A DNA stretch of 64,000 nt from Mayamaea pseudoterrestris (GCA_027923505.1 BROI01000012.1:124001-188000), one strand, 5' to 3'. Shown: positions 38,801 to 49,967, counted from the stretch's first letter. A program made the numbers and translations. Notes: generated by a model from the sequence alone, not told the origin.

Positions 38801-41655
38801 GCATTGTCGCTGAGCAGTCCGTTAGGAGCGCCCACTTCGCGGATAAAATCCTCTAACGCGTTTGACATGTCGCTCTCCGACTTCATCGGGTAGCCGCGCG
38901 TGTAAAAACTTTCTCGTCCAACAAAGAGCTGCATCTTAGTAGCTCCCCCATGCCCTAGAATTCCATCATCCAAAGCTGGCGTGTCAGAGTGTATCGTGTC
39001 CGTGGCGAATAGTTCGCGCAACCGCTGAACGTTTGCGGCCGGAAATCTTGATTTTGTGAGGTGTCGAAATGGTAATCGTGGATGTTCGCTGAGATGATAC
39101 CATGCCTCCGTGTGACGTAAAGTCTGTTGAACGCGCTCAGTCGGGACCCATCCGAGGTACGGCCGAAGAGCATTATAGTCCGGTTCCTTGCTTCGTAGCT
39201 TCCGCAAATTAACGCGTGAAAACTGAGCGTGTCGCACGCACCGATTGATCAGTACGTCAAGTTCGTCGCCAGTGCGTGTCGGCGTGTGACGATTGCGGTG
39301 CGTGATACCGTCATCGTCGAATCGTTCGTCAAAAGATCCATAATCGTGATCGCGTTCGTCGAAATCGTCGTGCGCGTGCTCGACATCGTAAACAGTCGGG
39401 TCCCACGGCACGTCCGACGTCATGATGACAGTCGGATACTTATCCAAATCATCGAACGTGGGTTTCGTCACGTCCAAGTATACCAGGCCATCGCGAATCG
39501 CCAATGGCAAAACGTAGCCTCCAATGTTCGTCGTAATTCGTTGCGTTCCGCCAAACATGGTCGGAATATCGTCGACACGATGTCCCATTGCGCGCAATTG
39601 ATTCGGGCAATGAATCGTCGGTCCGTCTCGCTTTAAAGCATACTGGTGACACAAAAGCAGAATGGTTTCGCCACTAAGGGTCTTAGCCAGTCCAGCTGCA
39701 GTGCCAATCTTGAGAGCTGGGACAATATGATCGTCAATACCAGTCACATCCACCTCGGCGTTCGTTTCCGAAACGACGAGCATGTCTCCTCCGCATAAGC
39801 CTCCGTTCGCGCCGCTGTCGATGAGCGCGCCTTCGTTGATCCGCTCGTAGTGTGCGCGATTGACGCGCATACGACGATGCATGTTGAAGCTGAATGTACC
39901 TCGTCCGGTGTTATCAGTCGTCAACGATCCTGTCACTTGCTGAGTTGTAGTACTCGCATTGTTCGCTTGCAGAACCGATCGTGCAGCCGTTTGGACTGAC
40001 ATTCCACTATTGCCTGGCTGAATATTAATCGTGCCAGGAACGCTTGCGTGATCGTTCGCTACAGATTCCGTCGCGTGACGCTCTTGATGCGCCGCGTTGA
40101 CTTGCGTCTGCGTCGTAGCCGTGCCTCGTTGGTTGCGCGGTCGCCATCCGTTTTCGGGTGTCTTGGGCGCCGTCGCACGCTTGTCCTTCAACTGCTTTCG
40201 CTGATCGAACTTCATCTCCAACCAGACTTCATCCTTCACGCTCGCGTGAGGTTTCTTCATGATCGCTGCGAATCGTTCCGCCGATAAGCCGCTTGGAGTC
40301 GCGCCGCCATTGCCGCCGCCGCCTCCTTTCGTTCCACTAGACTGCGCTTGATTGATTGTGCGCTTAGTCTTCGTCGTCGATGGATGTTTCTTGTCATACT
40401 TGATGCAGCACTCTTCTAAGTGCGCGTACAACTGCGCGAAATTGTCTTCCGAGTCGTGTTGCCCCATGTGTTTCTTGATGGCAATCATTCCGTCAAAACC
40501 TGCTAGCGAGGCGCTGAATCCAGTGTGCTCAGAGAAAGCGTCGCGTAGCATGTCGTATCGTTGTAAACCTGTCAGAGCTTCTGCGTCCATTTCGAGCAGC
40601 CAGATGACTTTCTTGTAGAACAGTGCGAGAAATTCGATCGTCGGCCTTGACCACTTCTCGGTCAGCCGCATTCCCTGCAGTTCCGTTCGCGCGCGTTCCT
40701 TCTCGATGTGAGCAGTAGCGCCTTCTTCGTATCGCGTTCGCAATCGTTGGTAGACTTCGCGTCCGTCCATCGTCTTCTTGAACTGCTGTACTGCGAGTGA
40801 TGCAGACGGAGTTCGACAGTGCGTGAGAAAGATTCTGTATACAAACACATTCTTCTTTGCATACGCCTTCTGTTCCTTCGGTCCCTTTTCCTTCGGGTCA
40901 TAATCGTCGTCAAAGACTTCGTGGAAGTCGTGCAATGTAGCGATGACTTTCAACTCGGAAATCCACTGTTTCCACGAGGAATCCAGCTTCATTTCTTTAC
41001 AATCCTTCGCCGAGAACTTGATAGACTTCGTAAATTGGTCTGAATACTTCTCGTCGTCTTCGTCGTCACCGAGGTCCAGTACGGATGTCGGTGACTGCTT
41101 CGTGTCCACGTCCACGCTCGTCGGTGGCACCTTGTCGGCCGAGTCGGGCTTCGACTCGTCGCCTTCGTTCGTTAGCGTGGAGTCCTTGGATTCGTCCTTC
41201 TTGGATTCCGTTTCGCTTTCTTTCACTGGAGGTTTCGCTCCGCTTCCGCTGCCCACGCTCGCAATGTTGCGCGCTTGGACTCGTTCCTTCGCTCGTGCTG
41301 TGACGAACGTCGCCAGCGTTTCGGTGGTCAGTTGCGACCATGTCTTGATGTCCGGCGACTCTTGCGCCAAATACCATTCGATCGCGTTCGTGATCGTGCG
41401 TTGTTTCATCTTCGTTAGCGAGTGTTCGCTCGTTTCCTGCGTGACATTGTCGCCATCGTCAGTCGTCGTCGTTGTCGTCGTCGTGACGTTCCACTTCGTC
41501 GCGAAATCGTCGTACTCCATCTCGATCAATTGCGTAAGCGATTCTACTCCGAGTTCGTCGAATAACTCCTTGAACTGAGGATCTTGGAAAACGCCTACGT
41601 TCTCTTCGTAAACATGCGCGAAAGCCGCGTCCTTTTGCGCGCGAGTTTCCGCCAT
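35863..41655 (-). CDS. Copia gag-pol polyprotein, intact
   Basis: One frame of 1,930 codons from the ATG at 41655 (MAETRAQKDAAF); the open frame extends 20 codons further without an ATG. The N-terminal 550 residues are gag-like, with a long acidic/Ser/Lys linker; I do not see a CCHC knuckle. Near residue 612 GALIDSGANGG is the aspartic protease site (DSGA). Integrase follows: FATDT, LLSDNAKSE (about 950) and EQNPCERH supply the D, D and E. Between integrase and RT, at about 1330-1380, VLVEWTDGTTTWEPL resembles a chromodomain. RT has RKARLVAGG and the YVDD box (about 1573). RNase H has TYGSEFVAA and FGDNKSV (about 1857), and the end LTKFLP is typical. No frameshift or stop, so it is probably active or recently so. 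Confidence 0.93.
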   Translation of the reverse strand: MAETRAQKDAAFAHVYEENVGVFQDPQFKELFDELGVESLTQLIEMEYDDFATKWNVTTTTTTTTDDGDNVTQETSEHSLTKMKQRTITNAIEWYLAQESPDIKTWSQLTTETLATFVTARAKERVQARNIASVGSGSGAKPPVKESETESKKDESKDSTLTNEGDESKPDSADKVPPTSVDVDTKQSPTSVLDLGDDEDDEKYSDQFTKSIKFSAKDCKEMKLDSSWKQWISELKVIATLHDFHEVFDDDYDPKEKGPKEQKAYAKKNVFVYRIFLTHCRTPSASLAVQQFKKTMDGREVYQRLRTRYEEGATAHIEKERARTELQGMRLTEKWSRPTIEFLALFYKKVIWLLEMDAEALTGLQRYDMLRDAFSEHTGFSASLAGFDGMIAIKKHMGQHDSEDNFAQLYAHLEECCIKYDKKHPSTTKTKRTINQAQSSGTKGGGGGNGGATPSGLSAERFAAIMKKPHASVKDEVWLEMKFDQRKQLKDKRATAPKTPENGWRPRNQRGTATTQTQVNAAHQERHATESVANDHASVPGTINIQPGNSGMSVQTAARSVLQANNASTTTQQVTGSLTTDNTGRGTFSFNMHRRMRVNRAHYERINEGALIDSGANGGLCGGDMLVVSETNAEVDVTGIDDHIVPALKIGTAAGLAKTLSGETILLLCHQYALKRDGPTIHCPNQLRAMGHRVDDIPTMFGGTQRITTNIGGYVLPLAIRDGLVYLDVTKPTFDDLDKYPTVIMTSDVPWDPTVYDVEHAHDDFDERDHDYGSFDERFDDDGITHRNRHTPTRTGDELDVLINRCVRHAQFSRVNLRKLRSKEPDYNALRPYLGWVPTERVQQTLRHTEAWYHLSEHPRLPFRHLTKSRFPAANVQRLRELFATDTIHSDTPALDDGILGHGGATKMQLFVGRESFYTRGYPMKSESDMSNALEDFIREVGAPNGLLSDNAKSETGKAVRDLCRMYNIPQVTTEPGHPEQNPCERHTSHIKPMMENLQRDSGSPGHCWVLLIKFVIMILNVLATKSLGWRTPTEVAFGNLPDISPLLHFKWWEPVTFEAQGSFPSAVRSGNGRFVGIAENSGPHMTFLVLTDDTLQAIPRSNVVSRSYLLPRELPSFPESGGEISEEATRASERNFETPDLATGRYHSTNATESSHDNYEGNDDETIPMANHANVPAKFFRRAEQESGNKCPLFSPSELIGRTFVREHENGQKMRATVCEYIEVRDNELLETTKGFLIQMGEEPAKDLISYNELSDLIERQMDEDIRNDPATQWVFTKVIGHELNLKPNDPTYKGSSSNVLVEWTDGTTTWEPLAIMKKDDPITIAEYGLKHSLLDKPGWKQLEHYTRKRKKFRQMVTAAKRKSKANGVRYKFGVRLPRNYKDAKALDEINGNTLWTDAIRTELNQINDYDTFADQGVGKVMPAPWKRINVHMIFDVKHDLRRKARLVAGGHMTEPPKDSVYSGVVSLRSLRMVAMLAELNGLELWAADVGNAYLEAKTKEKVYIVAGPEFGELEGHTLTIVKALYGLRTSGARWHEHFADTLRDIGFTPCIAEPDVWMRDKGTHYEYVCVYVDDLAIAMKNPKELTDLLIENYNYKLKGVGPLAYHLGADVWRDDDGVLCFGAKKYVTRLLANYKEMFGEEPRPQTSPLRDGDHPELDETKELDDDGIAKYQSIIGALQWAVSLCRFDIHCAVMTMGRFRAAPRAGHLERLKHICGYLRRYPDGAIRFNVSIPTDERYATVDKMDWDYSVYGKICEELPWNMPTPRGKAVRMSTFEDANLYHDYTTGRAAMGMLHMLNGTVVDWFSKRQATVETATYGSEFVAARVSTEQIMDLRFTLRMLGVPLDGPSWMFGDNKSVTQSSNLPHSSLTKRHNALAFHRVREAIAAGIINFNHIMGTTNPADVLTKFLPRATASKHLKNLLFKESNY

Positions 41656-41804
41656 CGTTGTCGTCGTGACAATGTTCTTGCTATCACCTGCGGAACTTTC
41701 CGGGCCAAGAACCAACGTGCGTCCACGTTACTTCGTAAATCAATAGTACTCTTCGTCGATAAAGTCTCTATGCCGAGGCAATGAGTCTCAAGACAGTGTT
41801 AATC

Positions 41805-42117
41805 TTGTAACTTGTAAATCAAATCGTTGCACCTTTCGCTTGTAGCTGTCCTTGGATGGCCAATCCAAGCTTGCAGTTGCTACAATACGAGAGACGAATA
41901 AATCGCTTTCTTAACTCTTCAAGCTTAGTAAGTCTGCTTGTTTCTACTCTCTATCGCACTAGTTTCAGCAATATACTCGTTGAATCGCTTCGAAGCCGTC
42001 GCTGCCACGCATCACGCGATCGTGAGGCTGTGGTGAGCCGCGAGTGCCGCTGTGTCACCCTATCGGACATTCGGTGTGACTTGCCCGATTTTCGCTGTTT
42101 TCGTTCACATCCTGCAA
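41805..42117 (-). repeat. 5' LTR of the copia element
   Basis: 313-bp partner of 35533-35845. An 150-bp leader lies between it and the ATG of the polyprotein. I could not identify the primer-binding tRNA: the sequence after the LTR (GATTAACACTGTC) is not the usual initiator-Met complement. Confidence 0.92.
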
Positions 42118-45100
42118 CTGAGACTGGTGACAAGTTGTCACCAAATACATTGCCATCCCCTGAGACACCAGCCAAGCCTACCATCTTGTCGCCCAGCCTG
42201 AATAATGATGTTGGCACCATTCTGGTGTATTTTGTGCACTGACAGGGCCTGTTGTAGGGGTGTTGGAATGTCATGGCATCTGCGGGCTGAGACTGGTGAC
42301 AAGTTGTCACCAAATACATTGCCATCCCCTGAGACACCAGCCATGCCTACCATCTTGTAGCCCAGCCTGAATAATAATGTTGGCACCATTCTGGTGAAAT
42401 TCGGGCACCGACAGGGCCTGCTGTAGGGGCGTTGGAATGTCACGGCATATGTGGGCTGAGACTGGTGACAAGTTGCCACCAAATACATTGCCATCCCCTG
42501 AGACACCAGCCAAGCCTACCATCATGTAGCGCATTCTAAATAATGATGTTGGCACCATTCTGTTGTAATTTGGGCACCTACAGGGCCTGCTGTAGGGGCG
42601 TTGGAATGTCATGGCATCTACGGGCTGAGACTGGTGACAAGTTGTCACCAAATACATTGCCATCCCCTGAGACACCAGCCAAGCCTACCATCTTGTAGCC
42701 CAGCCTAAACAATAATGTTGCCACCATTCTGGTGTATTCTGGGCACCGACAGGGCCTGTTGTAGGGGTGTTGGAATGTCATGGCATCAGTAGGCTGAGAC
42801 TGGTGACAAGTTGTCACCAAATACATTGCCATCCTCTGAGACACCAGCCAAGCTTACCATCTTGTAGCGCAGCCTAAATAATGATGTTGGCACCATTCAG
42901 GTGTATTTTGGGCACCTACAGGGCTTGCTGTAAGGGCGTTTGAATGTCACGGCAACTGCGGGGTGAGACTAGTGACAAGTTGTCACCAAATACATTGCCA
43001 TCCCCTGAGACACCAGCCAAGCCTACCATCATGTAGCGCAGCCTGAATAATGATGTTGGCACCATTATGGTGTAATTTGGGCACCGACAGGGCCTGCTGT
43101 AGGGGCGTTGGAATGTCACGGCATCTGCGGGCTGAGACTGGTGACAAGTTGTCACCAAATACATTGCCATCCCCTGAGACACCAGCCAAGCTTACCATTT
43201 TGTAGCGCATCCTAAATAATGATGTTGGCACCATTCTTGTGTATTCTGGGCACCTACAGGGCCTGCTGTAGGGGCATTGGAATGTCATGGCATCTGCGGG
43301 CTGAGACTGGTGACAAGTTGTCAACAAATACATTGGCATCCCCTGAGACACCAGCCAAGCTTACCATCTTGTAGCGCAGCCTAAATAATAATGTTGGCAC
43401 CATTCAGGTGTATTTTGGGCACCTACAGGGCTTGCTGTAAGGGCATTTGAATGTCACGGCAACTGCGGGGTGAGACTAGTGACAAGTTGTCACCAAATAC
43501 ATTGCCATCCCCTGAGACACCAGCCAAGCCTACCATCTTGTCGCCCAGCCTGAATAAAAATGTTGGCACCATTCTGTTGTAATTTGGGCACCTACAGGGC
43601 CTGCTGTAGGGGCGTTGGAATGTCATGGCATCTACGGGCTGAGACTGGTGACAAGTTGTCACCAAAGACATTGCCATCCCCTGAGACACCAGCCAAGCCT
43701 ACCATCTTGTTGCCCAGCCTGAATAATAATGTTGCCACTAATCTGGTGTATTTTGGGCACCAACAGGGCCTGCTGTAGGGGCGTTAGAATGTCACGGCAT
43801 CTGCAGGCTGAGACTGGTGACAAGTTGTCACCAAATACATTGCCATCCCCTGAGACACCAGCCAAGCCTACCATCATGTAGCGCAGCCTGAATAATGATG
43901 TTGGCATTATTATGGTGTAATTTGGGCACCTACAGGGCCTGCTGTTGTCATGGCATCTGCAAGCTGAGACTGGTGACAAGTTGTCACCAAATACATTGCC
44001 ATCCCCTGAGACACCAGCCAAGCCTACCATCTTGTCGCCCAGCCTGAATAAAAATGTTGGCACCATTCTGGTGTATTTTGGGCACCGACAGGGCCGGTTG
44101 TAGGGGCGTTGGAATGTCATGGCATCTGCAGGCTGAGACTGGTGACAAGTTGTCACCAAACACATTGCCATCCCCTGAGACACCAGCCAAGCTTACCATC
44201 ATGTAGCGCAGCCTGAATCATGATGTTGGCACCATTCTGGTGTATTTTGGGCACCAACAGGGCCTGCTGTAAGGGCGTTGGAATGTCACAGCATCTGCGG
44301 GCTGAGACTGGTGACAAGTTGTCACCAAATACATTGCCATCCCCTGAGACACCAGCCAAGCCTACCATCTTGTTGCCCAGCCTGAATAATGATGTTGGCA
44401 CCATTCTGGTGTATTTTGGGCACCGACAGGGCCTGTTGTAGGGGTGTTGGAATGTCATGGCATCTGCGGGCTGAGACTGGTGACAAGTTGTCACCAAATA
44501 CATTGCCATCCCCTGAGACATCAGCCAAGCCTACCATCTTGTAGCCCAGCCTAAATAATGATGTTGGCACCATTCTGGTGTAATTTGGGCACCTACAGGG
44601 CCTGCTGTAGGGGCGTTGGAATGTCATGGCATCTGCGGGCTGAGACAGGTGACAAGTTGTCACCAAATACATTGCCATCCCCTGAGACACCAGCCAAGCT
44701 TACCATCATATAGCGCAGCCTGAAGAATGATGTTGGCACCATTATGGTGTAATGTGGGCACCTACAGGGCCTGCTGTAGGGGCGTTGGAATGTCATGGCA
44801 TCTGCGGGCTGAGACTGGTGACAAGTTGTCACCAAATACATTGCCATCCCCTGAGACACCAGCCAAGCTTACCATCTTGTAGCGCAGCCTGAATAAGGAT
44901 GTTGGCACCATTATGGTGTAATTTGGGCACCTACAGGGCCTGCTGTAGGGGCGTTGGATTGTCATGGCATCTGCGGGCTGAGACTGGTGACAAGTTGTCA
45001 CCAAATACATTGCCATCCCCTGAGACACCAGCCAAGCCTACCACCTTGTAGCCCAGCCTGAATAATAATGTTGCCACCATTCTGGTGTAATTTGGGCACC

Positions 45101-45431
45101 TACAGGGCCTGCTGTAGGGGCGTTGGAATGTCATGGCATCTGCGGGCTGAGACTGGTGACAAGTTGTCACCAAATACATTGCCATCCCCTGAGACACCAG
45201 CCAAGCTTACCATCATATAGCGCAGCCTGAATAATGATGTTGGCACCATTATGGTGTAATTTGGGCACCTACAGGGCCTGCTGTAGGGGCGTTGGAATGT
45301 CATGGCATCTGCGGGCTGAGACTGGTGACAAGCTGTCACCAAATACATTGCCATCCCCTGAGACACCAGCCAAGCTTACCATCTTGTAGCGCAGCCTGAA
45401 TAATGATGTTGGCACCATTATGGTGTAATTT

Positions 45432-47478
45432 GGGCACCTACAGGGCCTGCTGTAGGGGCGTTGGAATGTCATGGCGAGACTGGTGACAAGTTGTCACCAA
45501 ATACATTGCCATCCTCTGAGACACCAGCCAAGCTTACCATCTTGTAGCGCAGCCTGAATCATGATGTTGGCACCATTCAGGTGTATTTTGGGCACCTACA
45601 GGGCTTGCTGTAAGGGCATTTGAATGTCACGGCAACTGCGGGGTGAGACTAGTGACAAGTTGTCACCAAATACATTGCCATCCCCTGAGACACCAGCCAA
45701 GCCTACCATCATGTAGCGCAGCCTGAATAATGATGTTGGCACCATTATGGTGTAATTTGGGCACCGACAGGGCCTGCTGTAGGGCGTTGGAATGTCATGG
45801 CATCTGCGGGCTGAGACTGGTGACAAGTTGTCACCAAATACATTGCCATCCCCTGAGACATCAGCCAAGCCTATCATCTTGTAGCCCAGCCTGAATAATG
45901 ATGTTGGCACCATTCTGGTGTAATTTGGGCACCAAATGGGCCTGCTGTAAGGGCGTTGGAATGTCACAGCATCTGCAGGCTGAGACTGGTGACAAGTTGT
46001 CACCAAATACATTGCCATCCCTGAGACATCAGCCAAGCCTACCATCTTGTAGCCCAGCCTGAATAATGATGTTGGTACCGTTCTGGTGTAATTTTAACAC
46101 TGACAGGGCCTGCTGTAGGGGCATTGGAATGTCATGGCATCTGCGGGCTGAGACTGGTGACTAGTTGTCACCAAATACATTGGCATCCCCTGAGACACCA
46201 GCCAAGCTTACCATCATGTAGCGCAGCCTGAAAAATGAAGTTGGCACCATTCTGGTGTAATTTGGGCACTGACACGGCCTGCTGTAGGTGCGTTAGAATG
46301 TCATGGCATCTGTGGGCTGAGTCTGGTGACAAGTTGTCACCAAATACATTGCCATCCCCTGAGACACCAACCAAGCCTACCATCTTGTAGCCCAGCCGGA
46401 ATAATGATGTTGGCAACATTCTGGTGTAATTTGGGCACCAACAGGGCCTGCTGTAGGGGCGTTGGAATGTCACGGTATCTGCCGGCTGAGTCTGGTGACA
46501 AGTTGTCACCAAATACATTGCTATCCGCTGAGACACCAGCCAAGCTTGCCATCTTGTAGCGCATTCTAAATAATGATGTTGGCACCATTCTGGTGTAATT
46601 TGGGCACCTACAGGGCCTGCTGTAGGGGCGTTGGAATGTCACGGCATCTGCGGGCTGAGACTGGTGACAAGTTACATTGCCATCCCCTTGAGACACCAGC
46701 CAAGCCTACTATCTTGTAGCGCAGCCTGAATAATAATGTTGCCACCATTCTGGTGTAATTTGGGCACCGACAGGGCCTGCTGTAGGGGCGTTGGAATGTC
46801 ACGGCATCTGCGGGCTGAGACTGGTGACAAGTTGTCACCAAATTCATTGCCATCCCCTGAGACACCAGCCAAGCTTACCATCTTGTAGCGCATCCTGAAT
46901 AATGATGTTGGCACCATTCTTGTGTAATTTGGGCACCTACAGGGCCTGCTGTAGGGGCGTTGGAATGTCATGGCATCTGCGGGCTGAGACTGGTGACAAG
47001 TTGTCACCAAATACATTGCCATCCCCTGAGACACCAGCCAAGCTTACCACCTTGTAGCCCAGCCTGAATAATGATGTTGGCACCTTTCTGGTGTAATTTG
47101 GGCACCGACAGGGCCTGCTGTAGGGGCGTTGGAATGTCATGGCATCTGCGGGCTGAGACTGGTGACAAGTTGTCACCAAATACATTGCCATCCCGTAAGA
47201 CATCAGCCAAGCTTACCCTCTTGTAGCGTAGCCTGAATAATGATGTTGGCACCATTCTGGTGTAATTTGGGCACCTACAGGGCCTGCTGTAGGGGCGTTG
47301 GAATGTCATCGCATCTGCGGGCTGAGACTGGTGACAAGTTGTCACCAAATACATTGCCATCCCCTGAGATATCAGCCAAGCCTACCATTTTGTAGCCCAG
47401 CCTGAATAATGATGTTGGCACCGTTCTGGTGTAATTTGGGCACCTACAGGGCCTGCTGTAGGTGTGTTTGAATGTCAT
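45432..47478. repeat. 2,047-bp tandem duplication, copy 1
   Basis: Every landmark in this stretch recurs exactly 2,047 bp to the right. The unusual monomers (GGCACCAAATGGGCC, AATTTTAACACTGACAGG, deletion in GACAAGTTACATTGCC) appear in both copies in the same order with the same sequence. Confidence 0.92.
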
Positions 47479-49525
47479 GGGCACCTACAGGGCCTGCTGT
47501 AGGGGCGTTGGAATGTCATGGCGAGACTGGTGACAAGTTGTCACCAAATACATTGCCATCCTCTGAGACACCAGCCAAGCTTACCATCTTGTAGCGCAGC
47601 CTGAATCATGATGTTGGCACCATTCAGGTGTATTTTGGGCACCTACAGGGCTTGCTGTAAGGGCATTTGAATGTCACGGCAACTGCGGGGTGAGACTAGT
47701 GACAAGTTGTCACCAAATACATTGCCATCCCCTGAGACACCAGCCAAGCCTACCATCATGTAGCGCAGCCTGAATAATGATGTTGGCACCATTATGGTGT
47801 AATTTGGGCACCGACAGGGCCTGCTGTAGGGCGTTGGAATGTCATGGCATCTGCGGGCTGAGACTGGTGACAAGTTGTCACCAAATACATTGCCATCCCC
47901 TGAGACATCAGCCAAGCCTATCATCTTGTAGCCCAGCCTGAATAATGATGTTGGCACCATTCTGGTGTAATTTGGGCACCAAATGGGCCTGCTGTAAGGG
48001 CGTTGGAATGTCACAGCATCTGCAGGCTGAGACTGGTGACAAGTTGTCACCAAATACATTGCCATCCCTGAGACATCAGCCAAGCCTACCATCTTGTAGC
48101 CCAGCCTGAATAATGATGTTGGTACCGTTCTGGTGTAATTTTAACACTGACAGGGCCTGCTGTAGGGGCATTGGAATGTCATGGCATCTGCGGGCTGAGA
48201 CTGGTGACTAGTTGTCACCAAATACATTGGCATCCCCTGAGACACCAGCCAAGCTTACCATCATGTAGCGCAGCCTGAAAAATGAAGTTGGCACCATTCT
48301 GGTGTAATTTGGGCACTGACACGGCCTGCTGTAGGTGCGTTAGAATGTCATGGCATCTGTGGGCTGAGTCTGGTGACAAGTTGTCACCAAATACATTGCC
48401 ATCCCCTGAGACACCAACCAAGCCTACCATCTTGTAGCCCAGCCGGAATAATGATGTTGGCAACATTCTGGTGTAATTTGGGCACCAACAGGGCCTGCTG
48501 TAGGGGCGTTGGAATGTCACGGTATCTGCCGGCTGAGTCTGGTGACAAGTTGTCACCAAATACATTGCTATCCGCTGAGACACCAGCCAAGCTTGCCATC
48601 TTGTAGCGCATTCTAAATAATGATGTTGGCACCATTCTGGTGTAATTTGGGCACCTACAGGGCCTGCTGTAGGGGCGTTGGAATGTCACGGCATCTGCGG
48701 GCTGAGACTGGTGACAAGTTACATTGCCATCCCCTTGAGACACCAGCCAAGCCTACTATCTTGTAGCGCAGCCTGAATAATAATGTTGCCACCATTCTGG
48801 TGTAATTTGGGCACCGACAGGGCCTGCTGTAGGGGCGTTGGAATGTCACGGCATCTGCGGGCTGAGACTGGTGACAAGTTGTCACCAAATTCATTGCCAT
48901 CCCCTGAGACACCAGCCAAGCTTACCATCTTGTAGCGCATCCTGAATAATGATGTTGGCACCATTCTTGTGTAATTTGGGCACCTACAGGGCCTGCTGTA
49001 GGGGCGTTGGAATGTCATGGCATCTGCGGGCTGAGACTGGTGACAAGTTGTCACCAAATACATTGCCATCCCCTGAGACACCAGCCAAGCTTACCACCTT
49101 GTAGCCCAGCCTGAATAATGATGTTGGCACCTTTCTGGTGTAATTTGGGCACCGACAGGGCCTGCTGTAGGGGCGTTGGAATGTCATGGCATCTGCGGGC
49201 TGAGACTGGTGACAAGTTGTCACCAAATACATTGCCATCCCGTAAGACATCAGCCAAGCTTACCCTCTTGTAGCGTAGCCTGAATAATGATGTTGGCACC
49301 ATTCTGGTGTAATTTGGGCACCTACAGGGCCTGCTGTAGGGGCGTTGGAATGTCATCGCATCTGCGGGCTGAGACTGGTGACAAGTTGTCACCAAATACA
49401 TTGCCATCCCCTGAGATATCAGCCAAGCCTACCATTTTGTAGCCCAGCCTGAATAATGATGTTGGCACCGTTCTGGTGTAATTTGGGCACCTACAGGGCC
49501 TGCTGTAGGTGTGTTTGAATGTCAT
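47479..49525. repeat. 2,047-bp tandem duplication, copy 2
   Basis: Second copy, directly abutting. The junction at 47471-47481 (AATGTCATGGGCACCTAC) breaks the monomer phase: GTCATGG is followed by GGCACC rather than by CATCTGC, which marks the recombination point. Confidence 0.92.
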
Positions 49526-49967
49526 GGCATCTGCGGGCTGAGACTGGTGACAAGTTGTTACCAATCACATCGCAGTCTACTGAGACAATATTATTAAACC
49601 TACCACCTTGTGGCGTCGCCTAAATAATGATGTTGGCACCATTCCGGTGTAATATGGGTGTATACATGGCTTGCTGTAGAGGCGTTTGAATGTCAAGATC
49701 CCTACAATCCTACTGTCTAAGATTTTTGCATCTGGAGAAGCAGCAGCTGCATTGGCGCACGTTGTATTTATACATTCTACAACAGTGACTGGAAAGGGGC
49801 GGGGCAGTGTCCCACAGACTGCTAGATCGTTACAGTAGCTACCAGTTAAGTGGTGGTAAATGTGTCGTTGTCCTCCCCTCAAAATGGCCTCGATTCAATT
49901 TCATGAAGCATACTCGTCCATTGCGCAAGACACTCATCAAACCATGACCAAGACATAGACCATGCGT

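Larger units (their letters stand above)
35533..42117 (-). mobile_element. Intact Ty1/copia LTR retrotransposon (CoDi-like)
   Basis: A 6,585-bp element on the minus strand: two 313-bp direct LTRs, a single uninterrupted gag-pol frame, a purine tract before the 3' LTR and a CTGA target duplication. The LTRs differ at one site that I can see (35665 region AACTC versus AAGTC), which means a very recent insertion. Domain order protease, integrase, RT, RNase H identifies Ty1/copia. The resemblance to the diatom CoDi group is from general familiarity, not from a search. It sits inside a 169-bp satellite monomer. Confidence 0.93.
42118..49700 (-). repeat. 169-bp satellite array, block C (about 45 monomers)
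   Basis: Continuation of block B after the retrotransposon, same monomer, orientation and three dyads. The start completes exactly the monomer broken at 35532. The core is very homogeneous; the right edge (49550-49700) contains decayed monomers such as TTGTTACCAATCACATCGC and TGGGTGTATACATGG. It includes a 2,047-bp tandem duplication and a segment shared with block B. Confidence 0.95.

Noticed and set aside
35534-42116. LTR ends drawn as TG...CA with a 5-bp target duplication
   Set aside because: The flanks would be CTGAT and ACTGA, which do not match. Ends TTG...CAA with a 4-bp CTGA duplication restore the monomer exactly.
31717-49564. Dozens of 88- and 122-codon minus-strand frames beginning MSQGMAMYLVTTCHQSQPAD, and plus-strand frames such as MTSCHQIHCHPLRHQPSLPS
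   Set aside because: They repeat every 169 bp with the satellite monomer. Because 169 is one more than a multiple of 3, each frame ends after about two units. There is no conserved frame, so they are by-products of the repeat.
31795-49700. CRISPR-like array because of regular short palindromes
   Set aside because: The whole 169-bp unit repeats, with no unique spacers, and the context is eukaryotic.
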